From Candidatus Kaiserbacteria bacterium (GTDB lineage: Bacteria > Patescibacteriota > Minisyncoccia > Phycocordibacterales > UBA2100): a DNA stretch of 44,979 nt. The first letter of the stretch is position 1, and each line of letters opens with the position of its first letter. Shown here piece after piece: positions 8,853 through 18,309 of this stretch. The notes below the pieces were generated by a model that did no database searches, was not told the DNA's origin, and worked only from the letters and a program-made list of their open reading frames with translations. The stretch spans positions 1 through 44,979 of the forward strand of contig JAQBRI010000002.1 in assembly GCA_028286585.1 (NCBI GenBank), in the 5' to 3' direction. The position numbers and the translations under genes were made by a program.

Positions 8853-10337
8853 ATGAACAAAATAGTCTCGGTTCTAGCTTTGGGCGTACTTTCTCTTTTG
8901 GGAACAAGTGTCGCTTTTGCTCAAACATACTCCTCGGGAACCTGTGTCAGTTTGTCACGCACCATGAGTTATGGCTCACGTGGTACTGACGTAACACAAT
9001 TGCAGCGATTTTTGGTTGCGCAAAATTATCCGGGCGGGGGATCATGGATGATCACAGGTAACTTTGGTCCTGCAACACAAACTGCAGTACGAAACTTTCA
9101 ACAGCAACGTGGTTTGAATATGACGGGAGCAGTTGATTCAATTACTCTTAACGCGATCAATCAAAACTGTTACGGTAATTCATCTTCGTACACAAACAAT
9201 GTAGTACCGTCATATAATTCTTCGTACCAATACACAAATACAAATTATACCAATCCGTTTTACACGACTCCGACATATCAGTATCCAAACACTAATTGTT
9301 CTTACAACAGTGGATACAATTCGCAGTACGCGTACAACAATAATGGGTATAACTGTGGTAACACGAATACACAAAACAACTACAACACCGATTACAGCAG
9401 TAGCTACTACACGCAGCCAAACATTTACTCAGTCTCTCCAAACAGTGGGGCAATTGGCGCAACGGTAACAGTAAACGGTAATGGTTTTACTCCAACTGGA
9501 AACACAGTTCGAATTGGTAGTCTTGTTGTTAATAACCTCACTTCTGTCGATGGCCGAACATTGTCGTTTATTGTGCCAAATAACTACGACGGATACTCAG
9601 GTGCATACATGTACTATGGATACAACGCTCAGCAGATTCAGCTCGGTACATACAGTCTTACTGTAACTAATGCTGCAGGCCACACAAGTAATGCTATCAG
9701 CTTTACGATTACTGGATATGCTCAGACAACAAGTCCAACAATCACGAGTGTAAATGGTCCTTCGACTATTGGTATCGGACAGGTAGGAACCTGGACGGTT
9801 GTCATCAATAATCCAAGTACTAACTACGCGACCGTATCTGTAAACTGGGGTGATGTATCTACGTATGCTCAGGCTTCACAACAGCAGTCATACTCACAAG
9901 GTGTTCAGACAATCACCTTTACGCATGCCTATAATGCGCAGGGTACATTCATTCCAACATTTACAGTTACTAATGGAAACGGCCCATCTGCAAATAGTTC
10001 GCTGAGTGTGTCAGTCATTGGATCAACTTCTTACGGATCAAATCCAACGATCACATCAATCAACCCTTCGTACGCATCGGTTGGTACAAACATTGTTATC
10101 TACGGAACAAACTTTACCGGAGCAAACACAATCATGTTTAACTCTGGCGCACTTAACAATGTCTATACAACTTCGGGCACTAGCCTTTCGTTTGTATTGC
10201 CATCATCGGTTGGACCTTATTGTCCACAAGGACAAGCATGTCCTGCTTACGCACAACTTTTGACTCCAGGTACTTACAACGTTTCGGTAATCAACCAAAA
10301 CGGAACAAGTAATGCAGTTACTTTTGTGATCCAATAA
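8853..10337 (+). CDS. Secreted protein: signal peptide, peptidoglycan-binding domain, Tyr/Asn-rich linker, IPT/TIG-like and PKD-like Ig domains
   Basis: YGSRGTDVTQLQRFLVAQNY...ITGNFGPATQTAVRNFQQQRGL; SVSPNSGAIGATVTVNGNGFTPTGNTVRIG; SINPSYASVGTNIVIYGTNFTG. Confidence 0.8.
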   Translation: MNKIVSVLALGVLSLLGTSVAFAQTYSSGTCVSLSRTMSYGSRGTDVTQLQRFLVAQNYPGGGSWMITGNFGPATQTAVRNFQQQRGLNMTGAVDSITLNAINQNCYGNSSSYTNNVVPSYNSSYQYTNTNYTNPFYTTPTYQYPNTNCSYNSGYNSQYAYNNNGYNCGNTNTQNNYNTDYSSSYYTQPNIYSVSPNSGAIGATVTVNGNGFTPTGNTVRIGSLVVNNLTSVDGRTLSFIVPNNYDGYSGAYMYYGYNAQQIQLGTYSLTVTNAAGHTSNAISFTITGYAQTTSPTITSVNGPSTIGIGQVGTWTVVINNPSTNYATVSVNWGDVSTYAQASQQQSYSQGVQTITFTHAYNAQGTFIPTFTVTNGNGPSANSSLSVSVIGSTSYGSNPTITSINPSYASVGTNIVIYGTNFTGANTIMFNSGALNNVYTTSGTSLSFVLPSSVGPYCPQGQACPAYAQLLTPGTYNVSVINQNGTSNAVTFVIQ

Positions 10338-10358
10338 TTATAGAAAAATAATTTCTTT

Positions 10359-10390
10359 CAACACCGCCCGCAAGGCGGTGTTGTTTGTTT
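10359..10390 (+). terminator. Rho-independent terminator
   Basis: CAACACCGCC-cgcaa-GGCGGTGTTG followed by TTTGTTT. Confidence 0.85.
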
Positions 10391-10409
10391 ATGGAATTTT
10401 AAATCTCGG

Positions 10410-10510
10410 CGAAGGATAGTGTTGACAAAGCCTCTCGCAGCGCGGCGGCGCGAGAGGGAACTGATTTTTCAGCAGAAAAATACAGTGTGCTTTGGAAACA
10501 GTATCCTGAG
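10410..10510 (+). repeat. Structured intergenic element (SIE) copy 1, forward orientation
   Basis: Outer arms AGGATAGTGTTGACAAAG (10413-10430) / CTTTGGAAACAGTATCCT (10490-10507); P2 10431-10457; P3 CTGATTTTTC-AGCA-GAAAAATACAG from 10461. Confidence 0.85.
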
Positions 10511-10525
10511 TAAGAGTTTAAATCA

Positions 10526-11209
10526 CTATCGCATACTCTCAATCCTATACTTATTGACCGTATTATGAGCAAGGCGTGTTGGTTCGGGTAAGCGATGTAT
10601 AATTACGCATGCCTCGATAATCTCCAGCGATTCTTCGAGCGTGATCATGTGGCCGGGGGATATGAATATGGGTTTTACATTAAGCTTGCTACGGTACGCT
10701 GCTCCGATAACCTCACCCGTAAGTTTGTCTCGCAGGTATGAAATGGAACCGGGCACGTTGTCCGGCTCGGTATACACACCCGTTAAAACACTTTTGGCAC
10801 AGCCAATTGTAGGGATGCCAAGAATAAGTCCAAGGTGCGTAGCAATGCCAAGTCTTCGCGGATGCGCAATACCTACGCCGTCGACAACAATTACATCTGG
10901 TTTTTGAACTAGCGTATCCCATGCTTTGAGTAGCATAGGGATTTCACGAAAAGATAAAAGTCCAGGAATATAGGGAAATCCGATTTTGTCGCGCACGACA
11001 CTATGATCGATCATGTGCAGTGTTTTATAATCCAGCGTAACGAATCCAGCAAATCCATGGGTCGAGAACAAATTCATACTGACATCTGCGCCACCCACCA
11101 GTTTTACAGGGTGTTTGAGCGGCTCAATTTTTATTTTATCGCGCAGCTCCTTCTGAATCTGTATTGCCTCTTTTGGCGTTATTTTTTCTTTTGGAAATGA
11201 ATGATCCAT
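10526..11209 (-). CDS. nfi: Endonuclease V
   Basis: YIPGLLSFREIPMLLKAW, VVDGVGIAHPRRLGIATHLGLILGIPTIGCAKS. Confidence 0.92.
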   Translation of the reverse strand: MDHSFPKEKITPKEAIQIQKELRDKIKIEPLKHPVKLVGGADVSMNLFSTHGFAGFVTLDYKTLHMIDHSVVRDKIGFPYIPGLLSFREIPMLLKAWDTLVQKPDVIVVDGVGIAHPRRLGIATHLGLILGIPTIGCAKSVLTGVYTEPDNVPGSISYLRDKLTGEVIGAAYRSKLNVKPIFISPGHMITLEESLEIIEACVIIHRLPEPTRLAHNTVNKYRIESMR

Positions 11210-11214
11210 ACCTA

Positions 11215-12384
11215 TTAGTCGGAATGAGTGCCCTCATCTTTCCAATACTTAGTACCGCGTAATTTTTCAGGCAAAAGATCCTCGTTTGTATATTTTTCAT
11301 AGTCCTTTCCGTAGCCTATATCTTTCATTAATTGCGTCGGTGCATTTCGAATATTGAGGGGGATAGGAAGATTGCCATGTTTTTTTGCATCCGCTTGCGC
11401 GGCAAGGTATGCATAATACGCCGCCTTGCTTTTAGGCGCGAGTGACAAATACACAACGCCATGCGAAAGATTGATACCGCATTCGGGATAACCAATTGTT
11501 TCTACTGCGCGAAACACAGCATTTGCTACAACCAATGCTTGTGAATCCTGCATTCCAATATCTTCTGAAGCAAAAATCACCATTCTTCGTGCTATAAATT
11601 TTGGGTCTTCTCCGGATTCGATCATGCGGCTCACATAATACAGTGCTGCGTCGGGCTGGCTTGCGCGCATACTTTTTATAAATGCAGAAATGGTATTGTA
11701 GTGCTCGTCTCCTTTTTTGTCGTAGCGTAAAAACTTGGATTGAAGGGTTTGCTTGAGTGTTTCGATCGTAATTTCTTTGTACAGTGACTGCGTATTTTCG
11801 ATCATGGCTATCATTTGCCGAGCGTCTCCAGCGCTCATATCAATGAGCCACTGCGCAGCATCCTCGGCAATTGGAATATTGGTACGTGCAATGATTTTGT
11901 GCAAGTCATCGGGAGAAAGTTCATTCATGACAAACACACGGCAGCGCGAAAGCAGAGCAGGAATAACTTCAAATGATGGGTTTTCGGTTGTTGCTCCAAT
12001 GAGTGTAAGTTTGCCGGATTCGACTGCGGGCAAAAGATAATCTTGCTGCGCTTTGTTAAAGCGATGAATTTCGTCGAGAAATAAAATGCGCGGACCGAAC
12101 AATGTTCCGCCCTTTTCGACTATTTGACGAATATCATCCTTGCCGGCAGAAACTGCCGAAAGTTCAAAATATTCTGCATTCAATGCCTTGGCATAAATTC
12201 GGGCGAGTGTTGTTTTACCCACGCCGGGCGGACCCCATAATATAAATGAAAAGAGATGTTTATTTTCGATTGCTACACGAAGGGGACCGGCCTTGGTGCC
12301 GTCGTTATCTAAACCTACCAAATGTTCCTGCCCAATAAATTCGTCGAGGCTTTGGGGTCTTATTTTTGAGGCAAGCGGTTCCAT
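11215..12384 (-). CDS. rarA: AAA ATPase RarA/MgsA (replication-associated recombination protein A)
   Basis: [74 protein letters not shown]. Confidence 0.95.
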   Translation of the reverse strand: MEPLASKIRPQSLDEFIGQEHLVGLDNDGTKAGPLRVAIENKHLFSFILWGPPGVGKTTLARIYAKALNAEYFELSAVSAGKDDIRQIVEKGGTLFGPRILFLDEIHRFNKAQQDYLLPAVESGKLTLIGATTENPSFEVIPALLSRCRVFVMNELSPDDLHKIIARTNIPIAEDAAQWLIDMSAGDARQMIAMIENTQSLYKEITIETLKQTLQSKFLRYDKKGDEHYNTISAFIKSMRASQPDAALYYVSRMIESGEDPKFIARRMVIFASEDIGMQDSQALVVANAVFRAVETIGYPECGINLSHGVVYLSLAPKSKAAYYAYLAAQADAKKHGNLPIPLNIRNAPTQLMKDIGYGKDYEKYTNEDLLPEKLRGTKYWKDEGTHSD

Positions 12385-12495
12385 ACAATTCCACGGGATA
12401 GGTGATCCCTATATCTCAATTTTACCATATTGAGCTTGTTTTATGACTTTATTGAAGAGGAAATAGTCGTTGAGATAAGTCGAAAATAATAATAC

Positions 12496-12523
12496 TTGAC
12501 AATATTCGATAAAGTGATACAAT
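12496..12523 (+). promoter_or_regulatory. Sigma70-like promoter TTGACA-16-TACAAT
   Basis: TTGACA 12496-12501, TACAAT 12518-12523; ggagg at 12541 before ATG 12552. Confidence 0.65.
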
Positions 12524-12551
12524 AATCCACGGTAAATAACGGAGGTCTGAA

Positions 12552-13013
12552 ATGAATACGATTAGCATTCAGCGCTACATCTTCACGCCGGTTCTCGCCG
12601 TTCTGCTCTGGCCCCTAATGTTGGGGCTGATCGGTGACAGTGCGCTCTTCAACACCTTGCTTGCGCTCCCCATGTTCGCGGCGATTATGTTCGCCAACAT
12701 CTTGTGCGGAACGTTTGCGGGCGTGTTCGTATTCGACGGGCTGACCTCATGGAGCTCGGGCGAAACGGAGCTTGTCAGCCTCAGGGCGACCGCGTCGAGA
12801 GTCGGAATTGGGATTATTGCAAGCATCGTCTTTTCGATTCACTTTGCATCAATGACATATACGAACTTTCTCGATGTGTTTCTGGACAGAGGACTTCTTA
12901 CTGTCGTCCCCGCCGCCTGGATCGCAGCGTCGATCGTCGACCTTCTGGTGCGCAAATACGCGCCGAAGGAAACGTCGAAACCTCCAGCGAATCAGTTGCG
13001 GAATCGCCGCTAA
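12552..13013 (+). CDS. Small membrane protein of unknown function
   Basis: Good SD (GGAGG), several hydrophobic segments, GC-rich codons, terminators downstream. Confidence 0.75.
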   Translation: MNTISIQRYIFTPVLAVLLWPLMLGLIGDSALFNTLLALPMFAAIMFANILCGTFAGVFVFDGLTSWSSGETELVSLRATASRVGIGIIASIVFSIHFASMTYTNFLDVFLDRGLLTVVPAAWIAASIVDLLVRKYAPKETSKPPANQLRNRR

Positions 13014-13073
13014 CTCAACCCACCAAGTCGGAAAACCCGCTTCGGTGGGTTTTTCTATTTATATTATATTATC

Positions 13074-13103
13074 AAAAAACCTGCCGTGGGTGGCAGGTTT
13101 TTT
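13074..13103. terminator. Bidirectional terminator between convergent genes
   Basis: AAAAAACCTGCC-gtgggt-GGCAGGTTTTTT. Confidence 0.85.
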
Positions 13104-13124
13104 GTTGGTAATAAGAAGGAGAGG

Positions 13125-16109
13125 TTACGCTCCGGTTACGTAGTAGTTGATTCCTTTTGAATCAAAACTATGAGCTCCGGTAACCGTGATAAGAAGAGGG
13201 CCGCCGGTGTACGACATTGGGATTATGTAGCCACTGTTGTTGAACGATCCGCTCGCGTCTGCGTTGAATGTGTAAACGACTGTTGTGCCTGATCGATCGG
13301 TTGTGATGTTGATTGGCTCGTTAGGAAGGTAACCAGATCCAACGAATGTTACCGCATCCCCCGGTGCTCCCGCATATGAACCGAGTGAGAGCGATGTATA
13401 AACCGGAGCGATCGTGATCGTTGCAGCTGCAATTGCTCCGCTGTTTGCTCCGAGGGCAACGATACCGTGATTACCCGCTGGAGCAAATGGTACCGTGCCA
13501 ACAGAGGTGAATATTCCGGAGCCGTTTGCGGTCGTTGATGCAAACACGGTACCCCCAACTGTACTTAGTTGCACTGGCTCGTTTGGCGCAAACCCGCTAC
13601 CCGTAATGGTGAGCGGCGTGCCACCTTGAGCATAATAGTTTGAGAGTGTGATGAATGCTGTGAGGGGAGCGAGAGAGACGGTAAGTGTTTGAGGACTGTT
13701 GGTTATATTTCCAGTAAATACAAACTGTGCCGAGTTAAGCGAATACGATGTTGTGTAACTGTAGGTAATTGTTCCAGTTGCCGAAGCGACTGTTGGAAGC
13801 GCTGCCTGACCGTTGACCGTGACTGCTACGCTCTCGTTTGGCGCAAATCCCGTCCCTATGAATGTGAGTGGAGTTCCTGCCGAAGTGTAGTACGTGCTAG
13901 GAGTTACCTGCGGAGCAAACGGAGAAAGTCCAACACTGACTGATCCTTGTGCTACGCTTGAGACACCTGTTGCAGTAATCGTTACAGTATTACTGCTGTT
14001 GAAGGGAAGTACGACAGGTGCACTTATATTGCCCTGTGCAGTTGCAGCTACGGTTGTAGAAGCATTTCCGGTTGAGATTATGACATTTTCATTCGAGGCA
14101 AATCCTGAGCCGCTCAATACTACCGTTGCACCAGGATGAGCATAGTAATTATCAACAGTGACATTCACGTTGAAGTTTTGCAATCCGATATCAAGTGATG
14201 CAGAAGCGTTGGTCGAGTTACCGGTAAACACAACATGAAGATTAGACGCTCCGTAGGGAGTTGGAATGGCAACTGCTGATGTATTTCCTGCGCTGTCGGT
14301 CGTCACATCGGCGCTAAATGGTCCGGCGGTTACATGTACTGTTTCGTTTGCACCAAATCGAGTACCTGTCACATGGACGGTTGATCCTTGTGATGCTGAA
14401 TAGGTATCCGAACTTAAAAATGGTGATACAGAACCTACACCAACGGTTGCGTCAGCAGTGGCGCCGCTTAGAGCACCAATGAAATGTGCATTGATCATTC
14501 CGTTGAGATTAAACGGTACGGTTGTCGTCGCACTAACGAATCCTCCAAAGGAATTGGTTGTAATTGTACTCGTTGCCGCGCCACTCGATGTTATTGTGAC
14601 GTTTTCATTTGGAGCGAATCCTGCGCCCGTGAAGGTGAGTGAATCACCTGGATAGAGGTAGTAGCTGCTTGGAACAATCGAGGGGAAAAATGTTGCGAGT
14701 GTGACACCAACCTGGGCAGTCGCGTTACTTTGGGAACCTGTCGCGAGAATGGTAGCACCAGCTCCGCCAAACGGAATGATGATTGGCGCGCTGAATGTGC
14801 CTAAAGCATCAGTTGTTGTGGTTGTGGTTGCACTTCCTGCTGACAAAGAAACTGTTTCGTTCGGCGCAAATCCGCTACCGGTAATTGTGACACTCGCGTT
14901 TGGGATGACGTAGTAACTTGACGGCGTGATCGAAGGATAGAAATTTCCGACGGCAGTCGTGACCGAAGCACTCGCACTGCTTGAGACGCCTGAAAGCGTA
15001 TATGAGATTGTGCCACCTGCTGCACTATAGGGAATAGTCACAGAACCGGCATTGGTAAACGTTCCATCGTTTGCGGTTGTAAATGTTGTGACAGGCGTTG
15101 TGTTGCCAGTTTGGAAAACAGTTACGCTTTCATTACCGGCAAATCCGCCGCCCGAGAAGGCGAGTGATGATCCAGGAGTTAGATAGTACGAAGAAGGTGA
15201 AGCGTAGGCGTAAAAATCACCCACGGTCATGCCAACATTTGTTGAGACATGACTTTGTGCACCAGTCAGGGTAAAGCTTTTTGTTGCGCCATGGAATGCT
15301 GCAGGCAACGCAAATCCGCCAGCGTTCGTAAACGAGCCTGACGCATCAGCTGTAAAAGTCGAAAGGACGTTAGATGTACCTGTTTCTGTTACATTAATTG
15401 TCTCACCCGCAGCAAATCCTGAACCGTTGAAAGAGAGTGTTGCTCCCGGCATAAGGTAGTACGAAGAAGGAGCTGCGCTTGGATAAAATCCATCGATCCA
15501 GAAATAATTAAGATAATTTGGAATTGTTGCACCGCTTCCGTTACCCGTTACATTAATGTGATACAAACCAGATGTCACCTGAGGCACCGTAATACTGCCC
15601 GAAAAAGTACCAGAGCTATCCGCCGTTGTACTTCCTGTAGCACCAGCAAGTTCAAATGTTATTTGTTCTCCGGGTGCAAAACCTGACCCAGCTATTGCAA
15701 CGTTAGCAAACGGCGCATGAGAGGCCGCGGTAAATGTAGCCGATGGTGTGAGTGGAATCACATAGAACGAATTATTCGCATGAACATGGCTTACAGAATC
15801 CTCAACATCGAACGTGAATGGACCCTGGGAAGCGTTTGCGGGAACTTGTACGCTAGTAGAAAAATTTGCACTCGAATCCGTTGTTATCGTGCTGTTTGGG
15901 GAAGTCGCTCCGTTAAAGAATATATTTAACAGAGTCGATGCATTCCATCCGCCACCAGAAAGTGTGAGAGTTGTTCCCGGTGTACCGCTAAAACTGTTCA
16001 GTGTTACGTATTCTGCTGCGAATGCATGTGAGAAAGGAATAGATGCAAAAAAAGTAACGGCTGCTAAGACTAAAAACACGGGATGCATTCGAACGGCGTT
16101 TGTTTTCAT
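13125..16109 (-). CDS. Large secreted repeat protein, about 11 Ig/TIG-like repeats
   Basis: Signal peptide MKTNAVRMHPVFLVLAAVTFFASIPFSHAFA; recurring PSSYYxxPGxxLxxxGSGFAPNExVxV units. Confidence 0.8.
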   Translation of the reverse strand: MKTNAVRMHPVFLVLAAVTFFASIPFSHAFAAEYVTLNSFSGTPGTTLTLSGGGWNASTLLNIFFNGATSPNSTITTDSSANFSTSVQVPANASQGPFTFDVEDSVSHVHANNSFYVIPLTPSATFTAASHAPFANVAIAGSGFAPGEQITFELAGATGSTTADSSGTFSGSITVPQVTSGLYHINVTGNGSGATIPNYLNYFWIDGFYPSAAPSSYYLMPGATLSFNGSGFAAGETINVTETGTSNVLSTFTADASGSFTNAGGFALPAAFHGATKSFTLTGAQSHVSTNVGMTVGDFYAYASPSSYYLTPGSSLAFSGGGFAGNESVTVFQTGNTTPVTTFTTANDGTFTNAGSVTIPYSAAGGTISYTLSGVSSSASASVTTAVGNFYPSITPSSYYVIPNASVTITGSGFAPNETVSLSAGSATTTTTTDALGTFSAPIIIPFGGAGATILATGSQSNATAQVGVTLATFFPSIVPSSYYLYPGDSLTFTGAGFAPNENVTITSSGAATSTITTNSFGGFVSATTTVPFNLNGMINAHFIGALSGATADATVGVGSVSPFLSSDTYSASQGSTVHVTGTRFGANETVHVTAGPFSADVTTDSAGNTSAVAIPTPYGASNLHVVFTGNSTNASASLDIGLQNFNVNVTVDNYYAHPGATVVLSGSGFASNENVIISTGNASTTVAATAQGNISAPVVLPFNSSNTVTITATGVSSVAQGSVSVGLSPFAPQVTPSTYYTSAGTPLTFIGTGFAPNESVAVTVNGQAALPTVASATGTITYSYTTSYSLNSAQFVFTGNITNSPQTLTVSLAPLTAFITLSNYYAQGGTPLTITGSGFAPNEPVQLSTVGGTVFASTTANGSGIFTSVGTVPFAPAGNHGIVALGANSGAIAAATITIAPVYTSLSLGSYAGAPGDAVTFVGSGYLPNEPINITTDRSGTTVVYTFNADASGSFNNSGYIIPMSYTGGPLLITVTGAHSFDSKGINYYVTGA

Positions 16110-16242
16110 AAAAAATATGAATTAATGTAAATTACTAAAACCCCAAGCTAATAAATGCTGCGTGGTCATTATGTAACTGAACTATTTGCAATATGCCCTG
16201 ATAACACAGGTATTTTAATATGACGCGCCATAGAGCTTTTCC

Positions 16243-16881
16243 TTACACTGCTTTGGTATAGACAACGAGTCGATCAGAATAATTGTGTTCATTTGGTATC
16301 CAACTACCGCTGCAAGTAATCAAATTTAGTTCGCGTTGTCCATTCTCACCTAAAAATATTTGATTAAGCGGCGCCGCGTCATAGGCATACGTCTCGAGTT
16401 TTGTAACAACAAACGAATGTTCAATATTATCGGCATCTTGCACAACGATTCGATCATTTGGTTTCAAATCTTTTAGATGTGCAAATACTGCATCAAGTCC
16501 GAGGCCGTTATCCAAATGCCCAATAATAACTGCCGCGCCAATTTGTCCGGGAACTGTGCCCTTGTTGTACCAGGCAACGGTCTGATATGTCGAAGGCACT
16601 TTCATGTTGCCATTTTTATTTATCCCGACAGATTCTATTGTTGTATCAATTCCGAGCGAAGGAATGCGTAATCTTTGCGGTAGCGCATGCGAAGATGTTG
16701 CCTCTGAGGTTGTGGGAGGCATGATTTCCGCGCCTATTGTGTCGACGCTGAAAGGCAAAAAATAGTGCGCTACCAGATAGCAAAAAAACAACGTTGCGAT
16801 TACACCAACGCACCAGAGCGCGACTTTTGCAGTCGCGCTCTGTGGCATCTTATTTTCTTCATTTTTTTGCGGTGTACGCAT
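16243..16881 (-). CDS. Sortase
   Basis: N-terminal TM; LRIPSLGIDTTIESVGI; GHLDNG (catalytic His) and LITCSGSW...DRLVVYT (catalytic Cys/Arg). Confidence 0.9.
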   Translation of the reverse strand: MRTPQKNEENKMPQSATAKVALWCVGVIATLFFCYLVAHYFLPFSVDTIGAEIMPPTTSEATSSHALPQRLRIPSLGIDTTIESVGINKNGNMKVPSTYQTVAWYNKGTVPGQIGAAVIIGHLDNGLGLDAVFAHLKDLKPNDRIVVQDADNIEHSFVVTKLETYAYDAAPLNQIFLGENGQRELNLITCSGSWIPNEHNYSDRLVVYTKAV

Positions 16882-16887
16882 ATCTTT

Positions 16888-18282
16888 TTATTGCTTTTTG
16901 AACGTGAGTATCGAGAATGCACCCAATGCAATTGCGAATGTCGCCGCTAGTTCCACGATATTGTAGAGCGTGTCACCGTTTCCTGTGTATGGCATTCCGG
17001 GCACTGTTGTCGTAGCATCACCAAGTACCTGACCAGTTGGAATACCTCCTCCACCGCCTACACCAAATCCGCCATCCGGTTGTGTCGTACCAGTTGTACT
17101 ACCTCCGGTAGTTGTTGGTGGATTGGTAGTGGTAACACCTCCACCCCCGCCTGATGAGGACCCACCGCCTCCCTGAATGATAATTGGATTTCCTCCAACA
17201 CCTCCACCGCCTCCGCCACCGGCAACAACAGGGATTGGATCAGTATTTGTAATCGTACAAATATTAGTAGCACCGCCTAATAGGATGCCTGAGCAGCCCG
17301 CGCTTAGTACTTTGGAGTATGTTCCAGGATTTACTTCATCGACCGAGTATGCTCCTGCTACGAGAGTAAACGTGGTGCCGAGCGCACTGCCTGGAAATGT
17401 AATTGATGTAGCAGATGTTGTGGCAGTCGTTGTTGATATGCCAGTTCCATTTGCTGTAATCGTAAAATCAGACGAAGTTCCCGTGCCGCCATTATTGTTT
17501 ACTACAAGTTTGATGACTGTTAGTGTTGATGTTGCTGGAGTTATAATAACAGGACCACCACCTCCTCCTCCACCACCCGCGCCCGAGGCACAGACAAGGC
17601 TTACTTTATCGACAAACATACCGAGTGCGTTTGGGTGTCCCGCATCAACGAACTCAACGCGCGTGGTGCTCGCGGTCGCTGTAACCGTGTATGTATGCGG
17701 TGTCCATGTGGTATGTGCTGGATTTACGACTGCAGTCGTAATGGTATCGATGTTTCCACCATTCCAGAGAATGTTTGCAGCACTGTCGCTCGTATCCGGA
17801 TCATCCGATCGTGGTGACGTTGCAAACGTTAGTGTGTACGTGGCACCTGGCACTGTGTCTATGTCTTGATACATATCTATGGATGCAGGAAATGGCTGCG
17901 ATGGAAAATTTGGCCCTTTCCAATCTGTGTCGAGCTCAGCGTATTGTTCACCGTCATAAGGAATACCCCAGCTATCATGTCCGCTTCTCTGAAATTCTAG
18001 ATAAGGAACTGCGGGAATGGTTTCTCCATTGAATGTTGATGCATCACTTGGCAACCAAATCGCATTCCAGCCTGTGCCACCCGTGCCCGATGGAAAGATA
18101 TCCCATGTCGCAGGATGGGTAACAACCGGCGTCTCAAACGAACCGTTTACTACGAGTTCTGTTGCTGGGTCGCACACTGCCGCAGCATGGACGTTTTTCG
18201 CTGGCAGGAATAATGCGCCAACAGAAAGAATGCATATCGAACTAATAATTGAACCTGCTATATTTCGCGTTAATAAATTCAT
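16888..18282 (-). CDS. Secreted surface protein with N-terminal NGSFE (DUF642/CBM-like) domain, prealbumin-like domain, Gly-rich stalk and C-terminal MPYTG sorting-signal-like tail
   Basis: LVVNGSFETPVV...; TLTVIKLVVNNNGGT...AGAYSVDEV; C-terminus VPGMPYTGNGDTLYNIVELAATFAIALGAFSILTFKKQ. Confidence 0.8.
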   Translation of the reverse strand: MNLLTRNIAGSIISSICILSVGALFLPAKNVHAAAVCDPATELVVNGSFETPVVTHPATWDIFPSGTGGTGWNAIWLPSDASTFNGETIPAVPYLEFQRSGHDSWGIPYDGEQYAELDTDWKGPNFPSQPFPASIDMYQDIDTVPGATYTLTFATSPRSDDPDTSDSAANILWNGGNIDTITTAVVNPAHTTWTPHTYTVTATASTTRVEFVDAGHPNALGMFVDKVSLVCASGAGGGGGGGGPVIITPATSTLTVIKLVVNNNGGTGTSSDFTITANGTGISTTTATTSATSITFPGSALGTTFTLVAGAYSVDEVNPGTYSKVLSAGCSGILLGGATNICTITNTDPIPVVAGGGGGGGVGGNPIIIQGGGGSSSGGGGGVTTTNPPTTTGGSTTGTTQPDGGFGVGGGGGIPTGQVLGDATTTVPGMPYTGNGDTLYNIVELAATFAIALGAFSILTFKKQ

Positions 18283-18309
18283 ATTCTATATAGTTACCTA
18301 ATAATTAAC

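Noticed and set aside
17177-17869. 230-aa plus-strand ORF opposite the sortase-substrate gene
   Set aside because: Antisense to a well-supported signal-peptide/MPYTG protein; composition (PPPPPP) mirrors the glycine-rich stalk.
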